Below are positions 46,558 through 56,038 of a DNA stretch of 64,000 nt, piece after piece; positions within the stretch are counted from its first letter, which is position 1, and the number at the start of each line of letters is the position of its first letter. A program made the translations under genes and the position numbers. The stretch is from contig CATLIG010000001.1 in NCBI GenBank assembly GCA_949948985.1, forward strand, positions 124,001-188,000, read 5' to 3'. Under the pieces are notes generated by a model. That model worked only from the letters and a program-made list of their open reading frames with translations, was not told the DNA's origin and searched no databases. Source of the DNA: an uncultured Clostridia bacterium. GTDB taxonomy: Bacteria; Bacillota; Clostridia; Lachnospirales; CAG-274.

Positions 46558-46723
46558 TAGACCTGTTTAACAACCTACCCAATACCGCTTGGCAGACCTT
46601 TTTCCGTCATACTTTGCATAAATTTTTTGAAATACCGCCGCAAGTATTACCACAAAAATTATGCTTTGTCTGACAAAAAAATTTCTTGCCAGTCGCTATC
46701 ACTCAGGTTACCGAACATATCTA
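46558..46723. mobile_element. Family C element, copy C5
   Basis: TAGACCTGTTTAACAACC at the left and CAGGTTACCGAACATATCT at the right, with the core TTTGTCTGACAAAAAAATTTCTTG. Confidence 0.7.
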
Positions 46724-46727
46724 ATCA

Positions 46728-46779
46728 AAAAACGTTGCGATGTTGTTAAAAATTATTTTTAACAATACCACAACGTTTA
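46728..46779 (-). terminator. Terminator of the ANTAR gene
   Basis: AAACGTTG and CAACGTTT plus GTTGTTAAAAA/TTTTTAACAA arms make a long stem followed by TTTTTTG on the minus strand. Confidence 0.75.
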
Positions 46780-46802
46780 AATAAAGTACTCTGTTTAAAT
46801 TC

Positions 46803-47339
46803 TTAAAAACTAAGTATAATTTTAGCGACCTCCAAAATTTTATTTCCCGTATCCATACTTTTTTTCTGCATATATTTATGCGCCTGCTGTTCTGTCATAC
46901 CATATCTGTCAATAAGAAGTTCTTTAGCTTTATATATAAGTTTTTTTTCTTCCTCCGACCTAATAGCGACGGATTTAAACGCAGGCCTTTCATACATATT
47001 AGCTAGCATAGAAACAGAACATATAAGGTCTTGTTTTTTCAAAGGAACCGCAAGTTTAAAAACCCTGTCGTTTCCGCATAATTCAATTTGGGTTTTATTG
47101 GCGATTAGAATAATGCCGAAATCTTTTGGAATATCTTCAGCAAATTGAATAACAGAACTGTCTTTAAGCTTATATCCACATACAATAATTCCTCTTTGAT
47201 AATAATGAACTCTTTTTTTAAGCTCTGACGCGCTGGAACAAATATAAACCGGCTTCATCGCCTCGCTTGTGAGTATTTTTGCGACTGTGCCTGAAACCTT
47301 TTCACTTTCAAAAGCAACTAAAATATTGTAATCCGCCAT
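46803..47339 (-). CDS. ANTAR-domain RNA-binding regulator with degenerate receiver
   Basis: A 178-residue protein. The N-terminal 115 residues follow a response-regulator fold but the acidic pocket and phospho-acceptor Asp are not conserved (NILVAFESEK in place of DD, VCGYKLKDSS in place of the usual Asp). The C-terminal ANTAR domain (about 122-178; KKLIYKAKELLIDRYGMTEQQAHKYMQKKSMDTG) binds dual-hairpin RNA to prevent termination. It is immediately downstream of glnA on the same strand, and a strong hairpin lies in the glnA leader. It is therefore probably a regulator of nitrogen genes. The signal it senses is unknown. Confidence 0.87.
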   Translation of the reverse strand: MADYNILVAFESEKVSGTVAKILTSEAMKPVYICSSASELKKRVHYYQRGIIVCGYKLKDSSVIQFAEDIPKDFGIILIANKTQIELCGNDRVFKLAVPLKKQDLICSVSMLANMYERPAFKSVAIRSEEEKKLIYKAKELLIDRYGMTEQQAHKYMQKKSMDTGNKILEVAKIILSF

Positions 47340-47397
47340 AAAAAAACCCTTTCACTATTTTGTCAGACGAAGTCTGATTTTCGCGGAAACTTTCCAA

Positions 47398-47477
47398 GTT
47401 ATGCTCTTCCTCCGCCGCCTTGCAAAAATAATTTTTTGCTTGCCTCCTTTTTCTCATTTTCAAGTTGATTGACTATA
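47398..47477. repeat. Family A right half, copy A4, joined to other repeat pieces
   Basis: CTCATTTTCAAGTTGATTGACTATA ends the block; the left half is missing. It is followed by a family C right end (TTATTGAACAGGCCTA) at about 47485-47502. Confidence 0.6.
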
Positions 47478-47587
47478 TTACGAGAGTTATTGAACAGGCC
47501 TATTGTTTCGCCATAGTCTGACAAAAAATCTCTTGTCAATAGCCTCCGTTTATATTACTAAAGATATATGACAATATAAATCATTTA

Positions 47588-48919
47588 TTAATACTGGCAA
47601 AGGTATTCGTCAATCTCCCATTGACTTACATAAGTCCTGAAACTATCCCATTCAGCTTTTTTACAGTTTACAAACGAATCATAAACGTGATTTCCTAAAG
47701 TAGCTTTGGCAATACCGTCAGCCTCCATAACCCTTAAAGCCTCTTTAAGATTGCCCGGTAAATTTTTAATACCTCTTTTGTTTCTTTCTTCCTGAGTCAT
47801 TTCAAACATATTGTCATCAACGCTTTCAGGAGCGGCAAGACCTTTTTTAATACCATCAAGACCAGCAGCCAAACAAACAGCCAGGCAAAGATAAGGATTA
47901 GTTGAAGGGTCAGGACTTCTAAGCTCTACTCTTGTACCAGCTCCTCTTGACGCGGGAATTCTTATAATGTCGGAACGGTTTGAGGCACTCCATGCTATGT
48001 AGCAAGGAGCCTCATATCCGGGTACAAGTCTTTTATAAGAATTCACAAGAGGATTTGTTATAGCCGTAATACCTGCCACATGTTCAAGTACACCGGCGAT
48101 ATAGCTGTAAGCCGTTTTACTGAGCTGCAATGGATCGTTCTCATCAAAGAAAACGTTCTCACTGCCTTTAAATAAAGACATATTCGTGTGCATACCGGAA
48201 CCGTTTATACCAAAAATAGGTTTAGGCATAAATGTAGCGTGCAAACCATATTTTTTAGCTATAGTTTTAACAACAAGCTTAAATGTCATAACATTATCCG
48301 CTGTAGTAAGAGCGTTGTCATATTTAAAGTCAACCTCATGCTGACCCGCGGCAACCTCGTGATGAGACGCCTCAATCTCGTAGCCCATTTCCTCAAGAGT
48401 AAGGCAAATCTCACGTCTTGCATCCTCTCCGTTGTCAACGGGCGCAAGGTCAAAATAACCGGCCTCATCGGTTGTAATTGTTGTAGGCGCTCCGTTTTCA
48501 TCAGTATGGAATAAGAAAAACTCACATTCATTTCCAACATTGAAATCATACCCCATATCTTTTGCTTCTTTCATTGTCTTTTTAAGTATATATCTTGGGT
48601 CTCCCTCAAAAGGCTCATTCTGAGGAGTATATATGTCACAGATAAATCTCGCTACTCTGCCCGGATGAGGTCTCCATGGCAAAACCACGAATGTGTCAAG
48701 GTCAGGTTTTAAATACATATCCGATTCCTCAATTCTGGCAAATCCTTGAATTGAAGACCCGTCAAACATCATTCCATCCTCAAGAATTTTAGGGAGTTGA
48801 GACGCTGTAACAGCAACATTCTTCAAAGAACCAAGAACATCAGTAAACTGCAATCTTATAAATTTAATATCCTCTTCTTTAACAATTCGTAAAATATCTT
48901 CCTTACTATACTTTGCCAT
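47588..48919 (-). CDS. glnA: Glutamine synthetase, type I
   Basis: Forms glutamine from glutamate, ammonia and ATP. It is 443 residues, with [18 protein letters not shown], the Glu/His metal ligands in [23 protein letters not shown], and the Arg-rich [23 protein letters not shown]. The region equivalent to the adenylylated Tyr of the E. coli enzyme reads KNLPGNL, so this is the non-adenylylated GSI-alpha type. The start is ATG 48919 after GAAGGAGAA. The ANTAR gene follows, separated by repeats. Confidence 0.97.
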   Translation of the reverse strand: MAKYSKEDILRIVKEEDIKFIRLQFTDVLGSLKNVAVTASQLPKILEDGMMFDGSSIQGFARIEESDMYLKPDLDTFVVLPWRPHPGRVARFICDIYTPQNEPFEGDPRYILKKTMKEAKDMGYDFNVGNECEFFLFHTDENGAPTTITTDEAGYFDLAPVDNGEDARREICLTLEEMGYEIEASHHEVAAGQHEVDFKYDNALTTADNVMTFKLVVKTIAKKYGLHATFMPKPIFGINGSGMHTNMSLFKGSENVFFDENDPLQLSKTAYSYIAGVLEHVAGITAITNPLVNSYKRLVPGYEAPCYIAWSASNRSDIIRIPASRGAGTRVELRSPDPSTNPYLCLAVCLAAGLDGIKKGLAAPESVDDNMFEMTQEERNKRGIKNLPGNLKEALRVMEADGIAKATLGNHVYDSFVNCKKAEWDSFRTYVSQWEIDEYLCQY

Positions 48920-48975
48920 TCAAAATTTCTCCTTCCGAAATAAAATACTTTAAATTTGATATATAAACAGCAAAA

Positions 48976-49006
48976 GCGTTTCAATAACACTAAGTCATTG
49001 AAACGC
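48976..49006 (-). promoter_or_regulatory. Strong hairpin in the glnA leader, possible attenuator
   Basis: On the minus strand GCGTTTCAATGAC, loop TTAGT, then GTTATTGAAACGC makes a 13-bp stem with one G-T pair, followed by TTTTGCTGTTT. It lies about 57 bp before the glnA start and inside the transcript, so it could be a terminator released by the ANTAR protein. Dual ANTAR hexaloop hairpins were not clearly found. Confidence 0.55.
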
Positions 49007-49024
49007 CCTTGTTTCTTATATATT

Positions 49025-49053
49025 ATTATATTATACGATACAATTTTTGTCAA
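49025..49053 (-). promoter_or_regulatory. Promoter of glnA
   Basis: On the minus strand TTGACA (49053-49048) and TATAAT (49030-49025) are separated by a 17-bp spacer. Confidence 0.75.
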
Positions 49054-49091
49054 TACCTTTTTTTTTAAAAGACACATAAATCAATTTTTCA

Positions 49092-49150
49092 AAACCACCG
49101 GCTCTCCCCGCACCCATACCCCTTTTAAAAGGATTTAATCCTGAACTTTA
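49092..49150. repeat. Family D fragment, copy D8, interrupted by family A
   Basis: AAAACCACCGGCTCTCCCCGC ... AAAGGATTTAATCCTGAACTTTA is broken at TA by copy A5. Copy D6 shows the uninterrupted CTGAACTTTATAAGAC. Confidence 0.65.
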
Positions 49151-49298
49151 TATAGTCAATCAACTTGAAAATGAGGCGAGCTAAAAATTATTTTTGCAAG
49201 ACGGCGGAGGTAGAGCGTAGCCGAATGCCTACGCCGGCAACACGTCAAAAAGGATTTTTAGCCGCCGAACTTACTTATTTTTAAGTTGATTGGCTATA
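49151..49298. mobile_element. Family A element, copy A5, inserted in D8
   Basis: TATAGTCAATCAACTTGAAAA and ATTTTTAAGTTGATTGGCTATA, 148 bp. Confidence 0.8.
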
Positions 49299-49857
49299 CT
49301 ATAAAACACGTGCTTTCCTAAGTTTTTTGATTCAATTTGAAAAGTTTCATATAAATCACTAAAAAAAGGCAAAATTTTTTTCTTTCCCCTTATATACTAT
49401 GGATTTTTACCCCGATTAATTAAATATTAATCGGGGCAAGATATAGCATACTCCCAATTTTCTCAAAACCGATTTATGAAAACACTGTTGCAGCAGTATA
49501 AAAGTAATTTTAATCAGTATATTCATAGTGTACAAATGACCGTATGTATGGAATTGAAAAAATATATCCCCCAAATTCATTTTAACGGTTATTCCGTTAA
49601 AAGTCAAGTTTATTTTTATATCAATATAAAATCATAAATAAAAGGAAATATTATTTAATTTCTGGTAATTCTATAGCATAACAATAAAAACTTTGCGAAT
49701 TGCCGCAGAAATTATTTTTATTTCCTTATAATCAGCGTTTCTAAGCCAATTCCAAATTATAGCAATCTATAAAATCAAGGCAGTAAAATTAACATAACAA
49801 TTTGTTAAATAAAATCAACAGAAAATATTTATGACTGCATTTTATCTGAGGTTATAT
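49299..49857. other. Gene-free stretch with a perfect palindrome
   Basis: I see no gene. At 49410-49436 CCCCGATTAAT, TAAAT, ATTAATCGGGG forms a perfect 11-bp stem without a T-run on either side. A family B-like scrap (TATAGCATAACAATAAAAAC) is at about 49672. Confidence 0.5.
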
Positions 49858-49970
49858 TATAGTCAATCAACTTGAAAATGAATAAAAAAAGCAAGGTCCA
49901 TAGTCTGAACCATAGCCATAAGACACTAATACAGCGAAAATAAATTTTATCTGCCGGAATTGTTTATTTT
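49858..49970. repeat. Family A left part, copy A6
   Basis: TATAGTCAATCAACTTGAAAATG starts the copy and AAATTTTATCTGCCGGAATTG is a family-like interior; no right end is present before family B copy B5. Confidence 0.55.
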
Positions 49971-50108
49971 TACAGCGAAACAATAATTTAATAAAACCTG
50001 ATATATCAGACCTGTTTAATAACCTCCGTAGTGCCACTTAGGTTATTAAACAGGTATATCAAAGAATTCTTATATTGCTTAGTAGTAAAAATTCTGCAAA
50101 TTGCTGTA
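49971..50108. mobile_element. Family B element, copy B5, carrying a nested family C element
   Basis: TACAGCGAAACAATAATTT and ATTCTTATATTGCTTAGTA flank the nested element at 50008-50055. The right end is AAAATTCTGCAAATTGCTGTAA. Confidence 0.7.
50008..50055. mobile_element. Family C mini-element nested in B5
   Basis: AGACCTGTTTAATAACC and GGTTATTAAACAGGT, 48 bp, flanked by ATATC on both sides (50003-50007 and 50056-50060), a likely target duplication. Confidence 0.75.
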
Positions 50109-50188
50109 AACACCAGTGTCTAAGCGGGTCTTTTATAATAGACCTGTTTATTTTTAAGTTTGTTAATAAAAAAGGGGTGTAAATTTAC

Positions 50189-50413
50189 TTGACATATTTA
50201 GAAAGAATTAAAGGCTTGCGAGAAGATAATGATTTAACCCAAACTCAAATCGCGAAAATAATAAATGTAGCGCAGACAACCTATTCAGATTATGAAAAAG
50301 GTAAAGTCCGTATCCCAATAGACATACTTATAGAACTCGCAAAATTCTATAATGTAGATATGAATTATATAACCGGAGTAAGTACAGTAAAAAAACATTT
50401 TCCTCCGACATAA
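50189..50413 (+). CDS. Small XRE-type DNA-binding regulator
   Basis: A 74-residue helix-turn-helix protein of the Cro/CI (XRE) family. The HTH spans about residues 17-37 (TQTQIAKIINVAQTTYSDYE) with the typical start YLERIKGLREDNDLTQ and the following LIELAKFYNVDMNYITG. The start is TTG 50189 after AAAGGGGTG. It is isolated among repeats, has no obvious partner gene and could be a remnant of a mobile region or a stand-alone repressor. Confidence 0.85.
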   Translation: MTYLERIKGLREDNDLTQTQIAKIINVAQTTYSDYEKGKVRIPIDILIELAKFYNVDMNYITGVSTVKKHFPPT

Positions 50414-50425
50414 ATAACAGACATT

Positions 50426-50536
50426 AGACCTGTTCAATAACCTAAGTTACAGCTATTGACAAGAGATTTTTTCATCAGGCAAAGTATGGCGAAAAAGGTC
50501 TGTAAAGAGGTGTTATGGAGATTATTGAACATATAG
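50426..50536. mobile_element. Family C element, copy C6
   Basis: AGACCTGTTCAATAACC and GGAGATTATTGAACATATAGGT, with core ATTGACAAGAGATTTTTTC. Confidence 0.65.
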
Positions 50537-50544
50537 GTTTTATT

Positions 50545-50708
50545 TATAGTCAATCAATTTGAAAAACGAATAAGTTCGGCGGCTAAAAATTATTTTTTCT
50601 GCATTATCGTCAGTCGGCATAGGACGCAGCTATGCTCCTCTTCCTCTGCCTTGCAAAAATAATTTTTATCGTACCTCCTTTTGTCTGTTTTCAAATTGAT
50701 TGACTATA
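50545..50708. mobile_element. Family A element, copy A7 (164 bp)
   Basis: TATAGTCAATCAATTTGAAAAA and TTTTCAAATTGATTGACTATA. The interior is of the short type. Confidence 0.85.
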
Positions 50709-50816
50709 AGAAACGCTGATTTATCGCTGTCAAAAATTATTATTATAAATTTTCTCAAAAACATATAAAGCAATCCACAAAATAAATACGGACATTAAAA
50801 ATCAGAGATTTTATTG

Positions 50817-50917
50817 GACTTCTTTCGAATCCTTACAGCAATTCCTGAAAAGTTAGAAAAAAATATTTTTTGCTTTTTTATGGAATTGCTGTAAGGATAC
50901 TGTTTCGGAAGAAGTCT
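50817..50917. mobile_element. Family E element, copy E1
   Basis: GGACTTCTTTCGAATCCTTACAGCAATTCC and GGAATTGCTGTAAGGATACTGTTTCGGAAGAAGTC are nearly perfect inverted ends around AAAAAAATATTTTTTGC. It is the best copy of the family. Confidence 0.75.
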
Positions 50918-50936
50918 GTTTTTGCTTTATCAGAGT

Positions 50937-51052
50937 AGACCTATTCGGTAACATAAGTGATAACGTCTGACAAAAAATTTTTGCGTAACTTTAGTAAAAT
51001 ATGGCAGAAAAACAGCTGTCAGACGATATTGCAGAAGTTATCGAACAGGTTT
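50937..51052. mobile_element. Family C element, copy C7
   Basis: AGACCTATTCGGTAACATAAGTG and GAAGTTATCGAACAGGTT, with AAAATATGGCAGAAAAACAGCTGTCAGACGATATTGC shared with C1 and C3 in part. Confidence 0.65.
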
Positions 51053-51157
51053 AGTATAAAAAACAATTCTTGTAAATTCAAAGACTGATTTTTTATACTC
51101 TTCAGAAATTTGTAAAATCAAAACAATAAAAAATTTATTTAAACAGCAATAACTTTA

Positions 51158-51365
51158 TATAATCAATCAACTTGAAAATGAGCAAAAAGAAGCGAGATAA
51201 AAATTATCTTCGCAAGCCAGTGGAAAGAGAGCATAGCCGTAGCCTACGCCGACTGACTGGTACGCATAGGCGAGCAGCAAAGCGCAGCTTTGCAACCAGC
51301 CACTAACAAAGCGAAGATAATTTTTATCCACTGAACTTGTTCAATTTTTAAGTTGATTGACTATA
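51158..51365. mobile_element. Family A element, long type, copy A8 (208 bp)
   Basis: TATAATCAATCAACTTGAAAATGAG and TTTTTAAGTTGATTGACTATA. The long-type insert includes GCAAAGCGCAGCTTTGC and ACTAACAAAGCG. It lies next to the gdhA stop codon. Confidence 0.85.
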
Positions 51366-51376
51366 GATACCGCGTA

Positions 51377-52780
<1,404 letters not shown>

Positions 52781-52966
52781 TTATGTAACAAAAAGCGTTT
52801 TATTCTTTTGAAATTGTTATAAACACCTTGTCGGTATCAAAACGTAAAAATGGGACAGCAAAAAGCAATCACATCTCCCTTGACGCCATTGTTCTTAATA
52901 AAGTTTATCACAATAAAGTAAATTTTGCAAGTTTTTTTACAGAAACTTTCAAAAAAATTTTTGATG

Positions 52967-53181
52967 TATAGTCAATCAACTTGAAAATGAGAAAAAGGAA
53001 GCGAGATAAAAATTATTTTCGCAAGGCAGTGTAAGGAGAGCGTAGCCATAGCCTATGCTGACTGACTGGGACGCATAGGCGAGCAGCAAAGCGTAGCTTT
53101 GCGACCAGCCACTAACAAAGCGAAAAGGATTTTTAGCCACTAGCCGCTGAACTTGTTCAATTTTTAAGTTGATTGACTGTA
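52967..53181. mobile_element. Family A element, long type, copy A9 (215 bp)
   Basis: TATAGTCAATCAACTTGAAAA and TTTTTAAGTTGATTGACTGTA. The interior matches A8 and A10 closely, including AGCAAAGCGTAGCTTTGCG. Confidence 0.85.
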
Positions 53182-53220
53182 AAACAAAACATTCGTTTTG
53201 TAAATAAAATTTAAAATTAC

Positions 53221-53247
53221 AAACAGACGGCTAAAAACCGTCTGTTT
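53221..53247. terminator. Bidirectional terminator at the end of the pur operon
   Basis: AAACAGACGG-CTAAAAA-CCGTCTGTTT; T-run on the plus strand and a shorter one on the minus strand. Confidence 0.75.
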
Positions 53248-53281
53248 TATATAAAAATTTCACTGTATTACTTTTAATAAT

Positions 53282-54553
53282 TTATCTTACTAAAACCTCA
53301 TCTCTCCTAGGTCCGTTTGAAACCATAGAAATTTTAACACCTATTTCATTTTCAACAAACTCCACATACTCCTTAGCTTTTTGAGGCAGTCTGTCAAAAG
53401 ACTCAATACCTCTTATATCTGTTTTCCAGCCCTCAAGAGTTGTATATACAGGTTTAGCATTGTAGAGATTTTCCGTAGTAAGAAAATCTTTGTATTCTTT
53501 TCCATCAAACTCGTATCCGGTGCATACTTTAATTTCGTCAAGATAACTTAACACGTCAAGACATGTCATAACTACTTCTGTTGCCCCCTGAACCTCACAG
53601 CCATAACGTGTAGCAACTGCGTCAAACCAGCCGACACGGCGCGGTCTTCCCGTAGTAGCTCCAAATTCTCCGCTGTCTCCGCCTTTTTTTCTAAGCTGGT
53701 CAGCCTCATCTCCGAAAACCTCAGAAACAAAAGGACCTTCTCCAACAGCGCTTGAATATGCCTTTGTAATAACAGTGACATTTTCAATAGCGTATGGCGG
53801 TATTCCCGCTCCGACAGCCGCAAAACCTGCTAAAGTAGATGAACTTGTAACATAAGGATAAATTCCGTGGTCTGTATCTTTAAGAGCGCCCAGCTGTCCC
53901 TCAAGAAGAATATTTTTACCCTCTTTTACAGCATCTCTCAAAATTTTTGCCGTATCGGCAACATTGTCTTTAATAATCTCGGCATAACCGCATAATGTTT
54001 CATAAACCTCATTATAGTCAATTTCAGGCTTATTGTAAAGATATTTAAACTGAACGTTTATTTTTTCATACATACCTTTAAGACGTTCTTTAAGACGCTC
54101 CTTATGATAAAGCTCCCATAGCTGAATGCCGACCTTTGAATATTTATCGGCAAAAAAAGGAGCTATACCCGACTTTGTTGAGCCAAATTTTTTATCCCCC
54201 AGTCTTTCTTCCTCATACTCGTCAAGAAGAACGTGATGAGGGAGAAGAACCTGTGCTCTTTCAGAAATAAGAAGCTTGAATTTAATACCCGCCGACTTGA
54301 TTATATCAATCTCTTTCATAAGATATTCAATGTTAAGAGCGACACCATTTGCTATAATGTTTAATGTATCCTCGTGAAAAACCCCCGAGGGGAGCTGATG
54401 AAGAGCAAATTTACCTTTATCATTAATTATAGTATGCCCCGCGTTGCTTCCGCCCTGAAATCTTACGACAATATCAGATTCAGCGGCACACATATCCGTA
54501 ATTTTGCCTTTTCCCTCATCGCCCCAGTTAGCGCCAACAATAGCTTTAACCAT
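53282..54553 (-). CDS. purA: Adenylosuccinate synthetase
   Basis: First step from IMP to AMP, using GTP and aspartate. It is 423 residues, with GANWGDEGKGKITD (P-loop and catalytic Asp/His pair with GSNAGHTI), EGQLGALKDTDHGIYPYVTSSST and the C-terminal GPRRDEVL. It is last in the purC-purF-purB-purA run, 13 bp after purB. Confidence 0.97.
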   Translation of the reverse strand: MVKAIVGANWGDEGKGKITDMCAAESDIVVRFQGGSNAGHTIINDKGKFALHQLPSGVFHEDTLNIIANGVALNIEYLMKEIDIIKSAGIKFKLLISERAQVLLPHHVLLDEYEEERLGDKKFGSTKSGIAPFFADKYSKVGIQLWELYHKERLKERLKGMYEKINVQFKYLYNKPEIDYNEVYETLCGYAEIIKDNVADTAKILRDAVKEGKNILLEGQLGALKDTDHGIYPYVTSSSTLAGFAAVGAGIPPYAIENVTVITKAYSSAVGEGPFVSEVFGDEADQLRKKGGDSGEFGATTGRPRRVGWFDAVATRYGCEVQGATEVVMTCLDVLSYLDEIKVCTGYEFDGKEYKDFLTTENLYNAKPVYTTLEGWKTDIRGIESFDRLPQKAKEYVEFVENEIGVKISMVSNGPRRDEVLVR

Positions 54554-54565
54554 TATTAATTCCTC

Positions 54566-56002
54566 CTATACAGTCAGCTCACAATGACCGATTAAAACAT
54601 TTTTGTTTTTTTCAATAACAGGCTTAACCTGTGTTTCAATATACTCGGCAACCTGTCCCGGCGCGCGGCCTATAAAATTTTTGGGAGCGAGTATTTTATT
54701 AATATCGTTTATAGTAAGACCAAAAGCCGGGTCGTCAACAATTCTTTGTATAAGGTCATTTTTACCGCCCTGTGTCTTAACAACTTTCGCCGCCTCCATA
54801 GAATGAGTTCTTATTCTTTCATGAAGTTCCTGACGGTCGCCGCCCATTTTAACCGCGTCCATCATAATATTTTCCGTAGCCATAAAAGGAAGTTCTTCCA
54901 TAATATGCTTTTCAATAACCTTGGGATAAACGACAAAATTATCTGCTACATTTATATAAATATTTAAAATAGCGTCAGTAGCCAAAAAAGCCTCTGGAAC
55001 AGATATTCTTTTATTTGACGAATCATCCAGTGTTCTCTCAAACCATTGAGCGGATGCCGTAATTGCCGGATTAATCACATCTGCCATAACATATCTTGCA
55101 AGACCCGCTATTCTTTCAGAACGCATAGGATTTCTTTTATACGCCATAGCGGAAGAACCTACCTGTTCTTTTTCAAAGGGCTCTTCCATTTCCTTCAAGT
55201 GCTGTAAAAGCCTCATATCGTTTGAGAATTTAGTACAGCTTTGAGCGATACCCGATAAAACGTTTACAAAAATACTATCAAGTTTTCTTGAGTAAGTTTG
55301 TCCGGATACAGGAAATACTTTTTTAAAACCAAGTTTTTCGGCAATAAGCAAGTCAAGTTTTTTAATCTTTTCCTCATCTCCGTCAAAAAGCTCCATAAAG
55401 CTTGCCTGAGTACCCGTAGTACCTTTAGAACCTAAAAGCTTTACATTTTCAAGACAAAAATCAATACTTTCAAGGTCCATCATAAGGTCCTGAATCCAAA
55501 GACACGCTCTTTTGCCCACAGTAGTAAGCTGAGCCGCCTGAAAATGAGTAAATCCCAAAGTAGGCATATCTTTATATTCCATAGCGAATTCGGAAAGCTT
55601 TGAAATAACTGATAAAACCTTTGTACGAATAATATTCATAGCCTCTGTCATAACAATAATGTCCGTATTATCGCCGACATAGCAGCTTGTTGCCCCAAGA
55701 TGAATAATGGGCTTTGCCTTGGGGCATTGAAGACCATAAGCGTATATATGTGCCATAACATCATGTCTTACAGCTTTTTCTCTTTCTTCAGCTTCCTCAT
55801 AATTTATATCATCTTTAAATTTAATAAGTTCTTCTATTTGTTCGTCCGTAATATTAAGTCCCAATTCTTTTTCAGCCTGAGCAAGGGCAATCCATAGTCT
55901 TCTCCATGTTTTAAATTTTTTATCCGGTGAAAAAACCTCTTTCATTTCCCTGCTTGCATATCTAGAGTTAAGGGGACTCTCATAAATAGATTTATTGTTC
56001 AT
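54566..56002 (-). CDS. purB: Adenylosuccinate lyase
   Basis: Acts twice in purine synthesis, splitting SAICAR and adenylosuccinate to release fumarate. It is 478 residues with the fumarase-superfamily signature SSAMAYKRNPMRSE and the catalytic region LGATSCYVGDNTD. This longer form (above 470 residues) resembles the eukaryote-like PurB class seen in some clostridia. It is in one operon with purA and purF. Confidence 0.96.
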   Translation of the reverse strand: MNNKSIYESPLNSRYASREMKEVFSPDKKFKTWRRLWIALAQAEKELGLNITDEQIEELIKFKDDINYEEAEEREKAVRHDVMAHIYAYGLQCPKAKPIIHLGATSCYVGDNTDIIVMTEAMNIIRTKVLSVISKLSEFAMEYKDMPTLGFTHFQAAQLTTVGKRACLWIQDLMMDLESIDFCLENVKLLGSKGTTGTQASFMELFDGDEEKIKKLDLLIAEKLGFKKVFPVSGQTYSRKLDSIFVNVLSGIAQSCTKFSNDMRLLQHLKEMEEPFEKEQVGSSAMAYKRNPMRSERIAGLARYVMADVINPAITASAQWFERTLDDSSNKRISVPEAFLATDAILNIYINVADNFVVYPKVIEKHIMEELPFMATENIMMDAVKMGGDRQELHERIRTHSMEAAKVVKTQGGKNDLIQRIVDDPAFGLTINDINKILAPKNFIGRAPGQVAEYIETQVKPVIEKNKNVLIGHCELTV

Positions 56003-56038
56003 AAAGAAAATTTCCTTTCTCCGAAGTATTTAAAATTT

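Noticed and set aside
50189-50413. Prophage or toxin-antitoxin locus around the XRE gene
   Set aside because: No integrase, phage or partner toxin gene is present; only repeats surround it.
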